Positions 55,990 to 64,000 of a DNA stretch of 64,000 bases are shown here, in pieces. The notes under the pieces were generated by a model. That model ran no database searches. It was given only the letters and a program-made list of their open reading frames with translations, and had not been told where the DNA came from. Each line of letters starts with the position of its first letter. Position 1 is the first letter of the stretch. The stretch comes from Gnetum montanum (Eukaryota; Streptophyta; Gnetopsida; Gnetales; Gnetaceae): NCBI GenBank assembly GCA_015680685.1, contig MNCI01011788.1:8120-72119 (forward strand), given 5' to 3'. A program made the translations under genes and the position numbers.

Positions 55990-56940
55990 ACCCTTTTATG
56001 AATAAAATATATTTTTAGAAGTTTTTCCCATTTGCAAGTATTGTTTGATATCATGGTATTGTTCATCTTCTTCTAAGTTAACTAAGCCAATGCATTGTGT
56101 ATCTATGAGTGTGATATATGTGTCTTGTGTTGAGTGAGACAAATGATCCTTAAAGAAAGTAGGATCGATGAGAAGTGTACAAGTAGCTAGAGCATCAACA
56201 AGCATATTTTTCAAGCAATGGATGTGCATAAGTAAACATTCATCAGATTAAAAAATTAAAATTTTTGCTAAGTCTAGATAATGTTGAAGGTGCCTAACTT
56301 TGCAAGTGTATTCATTATTTACCTAGCATATGACCAATTGGGAATCACCATGCATAGAAAGCCTTCTGATTTCAGGTTGAAGAGCTAAGAGCAAACCTCA
56401 ATTGAGACCTTAATATTTTTCCATGTTGTTAGTACATGAAAAATTAAATTTATAAGTTTGATCAATTGAATCCATATCTAGGAAATTTAGAACAAAAGTT
56501 GTGTTTGAACTTTGGGCTATGTGCACACCATCAAAATACAAGTGTGAATTGAAATCATTATGTTTCAATGTAATAGTTAAAGGAGGAATTATATCTTTCT
56601 TCTTAGTTCCTTAGGGGAAGGTTGGATGGTTATAATAGATGGTTTGAAGAGTGGGACCAAAGTAAGAAAATGCATGATCGCTTGTCCCTTAATTAGGTGT
56701 TGGGGAATGTAGGATAAGTCAAATCCAATTAAGAGAGTCTTCCATTTTGCCATGTAGTTATTATCAAATGGGTTGGTGACAATAGATCACAAAATGTTAT
56801 CTCGGCAAACAACGTGGATCTTTGCCCCATGTATGTAGTGTCTCCTTTTCTTAAGTCAAGAGATAAGGCCAAAGTAAAATTTTTCTGTATCCATGAAACA
56901 TGTTTCTGTAAGTTAAGATCCATGGCCTATAAATCATGAA
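55990..56940 (-). pseudogene. Tat-type element RNase H pair (retroviral-type end plus archaeal-type)
   Basis: Minus-strand reading: 56923-56680 has SLIGFDLSYIPQHLIKGQAI, the end of the RT-linked RNase H. Then 56590-56230 has LYFDGVHIAQSSNTTFVLNF, CTNNMEKYQGLN, IRRLSMHGDSQLVICQVNNE and, at 56229-56180, LKNMLVDALATCTLLIDP, which is the layout of the additional archaeal-type RNase H known from Tat elements. RT should lie to the right of 56940 but is absent; a purine-rich array begins there. Confidence 0.75.
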
Positions 56941-56979
56941 AGAGAAAGTAGTAGCTACATGAAAATGATATTAAAATGA

Positions 56980-57500
56980 GGAAAAGAGTTAGAAAATATT
57001 TTGAGATTGCTTGCACAAAATAGAAAGAGTTAGAAAAAATCTTAAAATTTTTTCAAGGAAGAGATAGAAAGAAGATTCTAATTTTGGGGGAAGGATGAAA
57101 AATTTGTTTAAGTATGGAGAAAGAGGTAGAAAATTCACTAAGTTTAGGAGAGATAGGAACATTAGAAAATTTTCTAAGATACAGAGGAGAAAGAAATACC
57201 AAATTTGCATATGGAAAGAAAGAGATCGTGGGAAAATTTTCTAAGTCTGAAGAAAGGGAAAAAATTTGGAAAATTTCATGGTAGGATAAGGGGAAAATTT
57301 TCCAAGGACTAGTAAAGTTAAAGAAATTTTTTGTAGCATAGAATTAGGGTAGAGGAGTTAGAAAATTGTTCCAAGTTTTCAAGGTAAAACTAGAACCCCA
57401 AAAATTTTATAAGGCATGAAAAATTAAAAACTAAGAGCAAAACATTTTCTAGGTATTAAGATGGTGTAGTGAGAGAGGCAAAATTTTTTACCTTTGAAAA
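56980..57500 (+). repeat. Purine-rich degenerate repeat array
   Basis: About a dozen irregular units of 30-60 bp, each a variant of GAGTTAGAAAATTTTCTAAG followed by a G/A-rich spacer (clear copies near 57168 and 57230, others mutated). The core GAAAATTTTC is palindromic. No ORF. It replaces the place where RT of the adjacent Tat-type element should be. Confidence 0.55.
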
Positions 57501-58648
57501 TAAAACCCAATGACTAGATACAAGAACTTATGTGGAATGTGCAGGCTTGTGCTATGGTTGATGGTAGTGAACTATAAGGAAGTGATGTAGAGACGTTGTT
57601 GGTGGTTAGTTTGGGATAGTCAGAATATCAGTGGGGAATGATGATGATGAAGGCTAATATGAAATAATACCCATAGTGACACATAGGTAGAGCATAGTTT
57701 GCTGGGTGATATGAAAGAGAATCTAGGAGAAGAAACTCAAAGATTTTAAGGTAAAGTTTTAGTCTTGGTATCTTCACTAGGTTATGTGTTTGTGTGAATG
57801 TTTTGTAGTTGAGGACTATTGTACAAGTGACTATGGTACATCAGACTATTTTTTATGGATTTTTAGTTTTTAAATATTTATGATTTTTTTAGTTGTTTAT
57901 TTTTATAGGTTTACGATTTTTTTTCTAAAGAGAAAATGAAGCAAACACTAAACGAAACATGTGATAAAACGTAATACAAAGAAGAGTAAATACTAGAGCA
58001 AAGTAATAATCAAGATTGTGCTATACAAGTAGCCATGATTAAAAATAAAAAGGTGAAATAATTGAACTAATGTAAAGAAGCTACGACTAATTTCATACTA
58101 AGAAACATACACAAACATTAAAAAAAATAAACAAAGATAAAACAACAACATGGGAGAAAAGATTTAAGATTGTGATGCCTTAGTGATGGATTTCTTAGCA
58201 CTGGACCTAGTGGGAACTTTTCACAGCCTAAGAATTTGTAAGGTTTACTTATTTAATTTAATGTATATAATTAATTCTTTAATGTTGTCAAATGTGTTTC
58301 AATAAACTAGTTCTAATGCTCTTGAATAAAACATAAGATTACATTACTGTCATTACTATTATTGTTGTTATTAGTGTCCTATAGAAGTCAATGTAATCTA
58401 TTTACTAGAATGTTTTGTATCCTTTATTTTATTATTGTTGGAGCTTAGTTATAGGTTTACTTTATATTTTATGATTAAATCCAATTACCCCAGGAGGTTT
58501 ATCTTCTAATAATCATTATGACTTTACAAGTATTTAGCTATGCTTATTTTATCCTTATGAGAATTTATTTATGCATATTTAATTTTTATGCATTTATGTT
58601 TTCATATACACATCTAGATGTGTATATACACACACCCATATATATTTA
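57501..58648. other. Unassigned sequence
   Basis: AT-rich, with no coding or RNA feature recognised. It lies between the purine-rich array and the probable solo LTR. Confidence 0.4.
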
Positions 58649-61222
58649 TGTAATACTCTTCTCATGGAGCAATATGGATGCTCACCCTACCCTACACATA
58701 TCCCTTATTACTTTTGCAATTAGAATGTTGTCCTACCCAAAAATTTGATTTTAATGATGTGATCAAGATGTTTAAAAATAATAGTTTTAATATTTGATCC
58801 ACAAAAGTTATAATTTTGAGATATTACATTTTTCTAACTTACTAAGTATCATAAGAGTTTTGGTATTTGACCTAGGCAACTATGACAAGTAAATCTTAGG
58901 AAATATTTCTGGCATACACCTAAGTAGGGTATTTGCTAAGAATTTTATAGGATTCTTGGTTCACATGTTACAAGTGTTAAACCTTCAGAGTGTAAGTAAA
59001 AAATAACTTATATGTTATACATAAAACATATGTGCATTATACTTGTTTTCACTACCCATGGTTTTTGCCACTTGTTTTCATAGTTTTTGCCACTTTTTTC
59101 ATTACCCATGATTTCCATTGCTTGTTTTCTTTGACCATTTATTTTTAACACTTGTTTTCTCCTCTTTTTTAGAAACCATTCTCTTATGATGATGTCTATA
59201 TAAAGACCATTTGGGTCCCATAGTCTCACATCTCTCTCACTCAACTTCAATCTAATTCTTTCCATTCTAAGCTTATCCCTTTAATACACCAAGTTCAAGT
59301 CTTGCATTACATGCTTCTTTGAATCCATAGAAAATATCGGGTGCAAAGTACAAATTGATTCTAGGAAACTTGGAAAGACTTTAAGAAGATTTTGAAAAAC
59401 CTTCTAACATGAGTAAGAAAGATTATTTTAGGTTTTGTTTCATATGACTATCCTATTTTGTTCTAGATTTCATGAGAGAGATTATTTTATCTCCCTTATT
59501 ATGTAACTATCCTATTTTTTTCTGTTGTTATCCCTTCCTATTTCCTCTTTCTACTTTTCCATTTTGTTCTATAATGTTGAATTGTATGTTGAGATGCTAT
59601 TGAATTTTTGGTTATTAAGGTTGTGTCTAAACCTCTATCCATCCTTTATGTGTCTTTGAAATTGTGGAAATTTTTTAAAGCTTGCTTCTCATATATCTTA
59701 TGATTATTTTGATCACCTCTTAACATGATTTAGTTTTTGGTAAGAACTTTGGAATTTTGAAAGTATGTGGATTTTTGGCCATTTGAGTAACATTTTGATT
59801 CTTTGGAACAAATTAAATCATGTGACCATTTGTGCTCAATAGGTAATGGGACCTATGAATCTTTTAGATGTCCCCATCTACATGCAGTAGTGTAGTGTTC
59901 TTTAGTGGGATCCACCCCATGGGAACAAGGGTTGTTGAATGGATTTCCTACCCTAGATTTTGATTCATAAGTTCATGTGAGGCTATGGATTTATCTGAGA
60001 CTATGGCACTGAGTAGTTAAGTCTTGCGGTGTGTGATGAGGCATAGTCAAGACCTATCCTTCCAATGATACAAGTGCCTCAGCCATCGAGGATGTTAGTA
60101 GTGAGGCTATCACTAAGACCTAGCCATGAGTGACTTGTTTGGAGTCATGAGGCTAATTTGATGATAGTAGTGAGGTTATTCCAAGAGTTGTTGATGAGTC
60201 CCTTTGACAATGAGGATAACCAAGACCTAGCCTTTGGAGATGCTTGATTAAAATATACATTTTCTTTGGATTTTTCTAGACAAGTTTGTGACACCTTTGA
60301 ATACTATGGGATTAAATAATTAAAACATATATTTGCTTTGGATTCTTGAATTTTACGTATATTTCAGGAAAATTTGTGACATTTCTAAAACTTGCAACCT
60401 TTTAAAAGCCTTTACCAAGCCCATATCCTATGACTTTGGTCTAAAACCTCTATGCTTCATGAAAAGGGGAATATAATAACCTTTCTTATTTGAGGAGTTC
60501 TAACTCTTCCTACATTTCAATGTAGAGAGCCCAAAATAGACAAGGAAGCATTGGAAGAGGGACATAAGATGAAAGATGGGCTAATTCTATGCAAGATGGA
60601 CCTTCTCAACCTGAAAAATAATGTTATTATATTTTGTATTTTTGTAAAATAAAAATCATGTACACTTTGGGGCTACTTGAGCCATGTCCCTATTTTTGTG
60701 AATAAATAATAGAGTATGATAGATATGAATTCTCCATTTGTGCCATTGGGGTTGTGAGATTACCAAGAATATTTTTCATTTTGACACATGCAATATATTC
60801 TAGAAATTTTGTTTTTTTTTTTAATTTTATATTAATATTTATTATTTAATTTAAAAAAATTTAAAAATTAATAACTTTATTTTTAGATGTTCATTTGAAA
60901 TGAAAAAATTATCATTGGGATTGTTATTTTATGCACTATTTTATGATTCACCTAGTGGAATTTTAAGACATTTATCTTTTTGAGGCTACAAAAAACTCCA
61001 ATTTTCATTAAATCATTTTTATTTAATTATATGTTCCAATATTATAAAATTTTGTCATGTTATACTACTTTATTATATTTATGCTTCTGATCAATAATTT
61101 TTAACTATTTTTCATACTTCCTTTTAGTTAGTAAATTAAAGTTAAATCTAGATCCTTAGGGTTTCATAACATCTCTATTGGTTATTTATAGGATTTTCTA
61201 GATAATTACTAGGGGTGTTACA
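58649..61222 (+). repeat. Probable solo LTR, 2.57 kb
   Basis: Starts TGTAATACTC and ends GGGGTGTTACA, the TG...CA arrangement seen at 48498-51121. A TATA box CTATATAAAG (59197-59206) is followed by CTCACATCTCTCTCACTCAACTTC, a typical plant transcription-start context, and AATAAA-type signals lie at 60647-60710, so the sense strand is plus. Flanks ATTTA and GAACC do not match, so boundaries or target site are uncertain. It separates the gag-protease and RNase H-integrase halves of the Tat-type element. The minus-strand ORF at 59008-59262 is not supported. Confidence 0.45.
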
Positions 61223-61490
61223 GAACCTTTATCCTATTGATGTATTCAACAATTTATAACTCATCAAATCCTAAATTCATAAATTTTTAGGTGCTAGATG
61301 ACCAAGGAATTTTTGTATTACCCTGCTTATTTTATTTTATTGAGGACATTTGACCAACAAGAGCAAGTTGAGATCCTAAACTAGTCTATTTTAATACATC
61401 TAATCATGAGATAGCTAGGATTTCAAGATCTACATGCAAGGCTATTTCTCTATCCTTACAAAGTGATTGTATTTCTTAATGCAAGGATGA
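61223..61490. other. Spacer between solo LTR and gag-protease region
   Basis: No clear motif; possibly the decayed end of the protease-RT linker of the Tat-type element. Confidence 0.3.
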
Positions 61491-61499
61491 TGAAATAAC

Positions 61500-64000
61500 A
61501 TGATGGTATGCTAACCAAGGTCATTCTAGAATACATTAATCCTAGATAAATCTCTAATGGCAGTGAATATAGTTGTAGATGCAATCATAATCCCTATAGA
61601 AAAAGGTAATTTTATTGCTCCTAGGATTTCTACTCTAGATTCACTAAATGAAACTAGAGAAGAATTATAGTTAGAGTATGTGACCTATTTCTCAAGACCA
61701 AGATGCTCAATGATTGTCCATGATATGACACAGGTTCTAGCTCCATCATCCACATGCACCAATGATAGCGACACATTATCTCCAATCCGTATGGTGATTT
61801 AAATCAGAAGCTAGTACATGACACCCATCACAAGATGTATTTTGATGTTCTTCCCCTTAAAGGTCAAATAGTTAGCCTCATAACATAGAGGATTTAGCAC
61901 CAATGAGATCACATGAACATGGGGCTAAATGTCTATAGATACCATGATGAACTTTGACAACTCCTCCAACACCAAATAATGTTTCTTTAAAGTGGAAATG
62001 AGGTCAAAGAAGGAAAGGTTTATCCCTTTTAACTTCATGGCAATGATAATTTGGAGCACAATCTTATTTATAGAGGTTGGGATTTTGAAGCTAGTGTAGG
62101 GGGCATAACATTAGATGTGATTGGTGAAGTTAAAATGATAATGGGAGTAGGAGGATTTATGTTTGATGCATCTTGGAATGAACCTTTTTTCTTATTTGGC
62201 TTGATGGCCAGTTCCTTCTCTTTACCCTTATCATTAGTCATTACCTTCTTTTGGGTTTTCGTGAGGATTATGATGGGGGAAGTAAGGGTAGGGAGCAAGA
62301 GAGGCTCTTCTAACTTGGATGGAGAAAAATATGGTGGATGCATAGCATAGGGTAAGATAGGAGAATAATTAACAATGTCAGTAGGTGTAGGAACTCTATT
62401 CCTTGGGAAAGAGGGAGAATAAGAGATAGTATGCTAAGATAGCATGGAAGCTTCATCATAGTAACAAGTTGTGTCAATGACTAATGAAGCCCTTCATATG
62501 TTCTAGAAATGAGGGATGTTTGCATCATTCCAAGGGAGATTGATTACAAAAGACCTTTTTGGCCTTAATGGGGTAGGATGACAAAATGAGGGAGACTGGT
62601 AGTAGGAGGAATCCATTTTGATAATAAAAGAAGCTCATGGGTGATTTTCTTTATGTTTCAAATGGAAGGCTGAAATACTTCTTGAATGAGAACTTAGAGG
62701 ATCTTGATAACAATACATGATTTGGTTATTGGGTTGGACAAGATTATTGAACATAATTGCTCCTTTTTCTACTAATACCTAAACATCATCTTTAATGATG
62801 TTAAAATTCTTAGTATCATGATATAGCAAAACTTATTGAGATTGTACCAAATAGGAATAAATGTCTCTCCTTCCATGTGTTGGGAAGGATCAATGGCCAA
62901 GGTTTAAAGCCTTCTGAATCATGCCCTTATTTATTTTCAAACTTTCTTAGGTATTATGTGTCCATCCTTTACTAGCATGTTGTACGGTTGTGTGTATGGT
63001 ATGGGGATAACTAGCTAACAACATACATTCATTATGAAAGGCAACAACATGGCTCGTAGGATCATATTCTTCATTATACTTAGTAAAATTTGGTAATTAA
63101 ACTCCTTTGGAAACTTGAGTGGGGAAAATCAAAGGACTGATGGGATCGATAAGAAGGTGTGCAATAGACACTACAAGATTACCCCATGCAATTTTATGGC
63201 TTCTCATGTTTGGTCTTTATTCATCTAAAGCCTAGACATGAGGTCTTGCAATAAGAGCATCAATTCAAGTGGAACATTGGTAATTGATGGAGCTATAAGA
63301 TTACCCAAAATGGGATTGTGATATAGTAAAAATGGTTCAGATGACATAATTTTTGGCATGTGAATTTGAGGTACACTATACTAGGGTACATGTTGCATAG
63401 AAGGAAAAAATAACATAGGAACTTGTGCTAATTAATTTGGTGGAATATGTGATATTGGTTGAAAAAGATTTAGCATTAAATGAGAACTCAAAAGATGAGA
63501 TGATGGATTGATAGTACTAGTATTTGGAAAGAGGTTCTATGTAGATGACATACGAGTGACTAGTGGGATTATGACAGTAGGATTAATCAAAGTAGAGAGT
63601 GAGATATAAATTTTTTATGGTTCAAGCACTAAAAAGGGTTTCAAGAAGCTGATGAGATTCACATGCTACATGATGGGGTTGTTTGGAAGATGAAAAGTAT
63701 ACACACAAAGAGTAACATGAGGAGGCTTCTCCTCATCATCATCATGAATGCTGATATCTTCACTTTGCTTCCTTAATTCATCATGGAACTATAAATTTTG
63801 ACTATTAATATTGATGTTGGTGTTCTCAATGAGATGTTCCTCAATACTTCTTACCATGACCTATATTTCATCTCTAGTAAGTAAATATTCTGTGAGGATA
63901 GCTTGCTCAAATTGGGTCAACTTGATTGATCAGTTTGGATTGAGTAGAAAAGGTTCCAAATCATTGGCTACCTCATATTCATCCATCTTCCTTAGCTCAT
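61500..64000 (-). pseudogene. gag: Tat-type element gag-protease region, decayed, runs off the window
   Basis: Minus-strand reading from 64000: a leader with acidic stretches (ISIHDDDEEKPPHVTL near 63740), then a Gag-like part at about 63110-62900 (LPNFTKYNEEYDPTSHVVAF, HNECMLLASYPHTIH), then a Pro/Lys-rich linker that is still open over 91 codons (62343-62071, with KGKEKELAIKPNKKKGSF), then a retropepsin-like segment at 61760-61600 with VDDGARTCVIS (the active-site triplet reads D-D-G), EHLGLEK and SFSESRVEILGAIKLPFSI. Order and strand agree with the RNase H-integrase block at 54.8-56.9 kb, so both are probably one element. Confidence 0.6.

Noticed and set aside
1-64000. CRISPR arrays, operons, ribosome binding sites, bacterial features
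   Set aside because: The sequence is plant nuclear DNA; no regularly spaced short repeats or bacterial gene organisation are present.

Overview
The window looks like repeat-filled intergenic DNA from a plant with a large genome, most likely a gymnosperm. It is AT-rich, has no long intact ORF, and almost everything recognisable is decayed retrotransposon. Many of the differences between paired LTRs look like C/T or G/A transitions, as expected for old methylated DNA. The gymnosperm call is an inference; the plant call is firm (tRNA-Asp and initiator-tRNA-like primer sites, Athila-like and Tat-like Ty3/Gypsy elements).

Layout. Positions 1-2.1 kb hold an old copia-like LTR and primer site (minus strand). 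A three-copy tandem repeat of about 175 bp lies at 2.14-2.66 kb. From 3.2 to 45.2 kb there is one large nest. The oldest layer is a minus-strand LINE, seen in three pieces (45.2-43.2, 36.7-35.6 and about 3.8-3.2 kb). Element A (3829-35597, minus) and element D (36664-43169, minus) inserted into it. Element B (10945-20408, minus) and element C (22681-31936, plus) then inserted into A. B has an exact 5-bp target duplication; A, C and D have 4-of-5 matches. A, B, C and D are related: TGATGA...TCATCA LTR ends, a primer site matching plant tRNA-Asp, the same polypurine tract, and the same odd zinc knuckle in Gag.

The four elements differ by module. A has gag-pro-RT-RNaseH-IN plus a second ORF region (aORF) downstream of pol. 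B has gag and the aORF but no pol. C has gag-pol but no aORF. D has gag only. In A and B a TATA-like box, with upstream sequence resembling that element's own U3, precedes the aORF. C and D lack both the aORF and this module. This candidate second promoter is the most interesting signal in the window.

From 45.3 to 47.3 kb is a less repetitive island with a possible terminal exon of an unrecognised host gene. From 48.5 to 51.1 kb is an LTR-like unit with TGTAACAC ends, containing a tRNA-derived SINE. From 54.8 to 64 kb is a minus-strand Tat-type Ty3 element: gag-protease at 61.5-64 kb, and RNase H, second (archaeal-type) RNase H and integrase at 54.8-56.9 kb. Its two halves are separated by a purine-rich degenerate array and a probable solo LTR. 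No rRNA, functional tRNA, CRISPR or complete host gene was seen. One ambiguous base (n) is at 38858.

No alignment was run. All homology calls are by eye from translated motifs and shared sequence, and boundaries of decayed coding regions are approximate.
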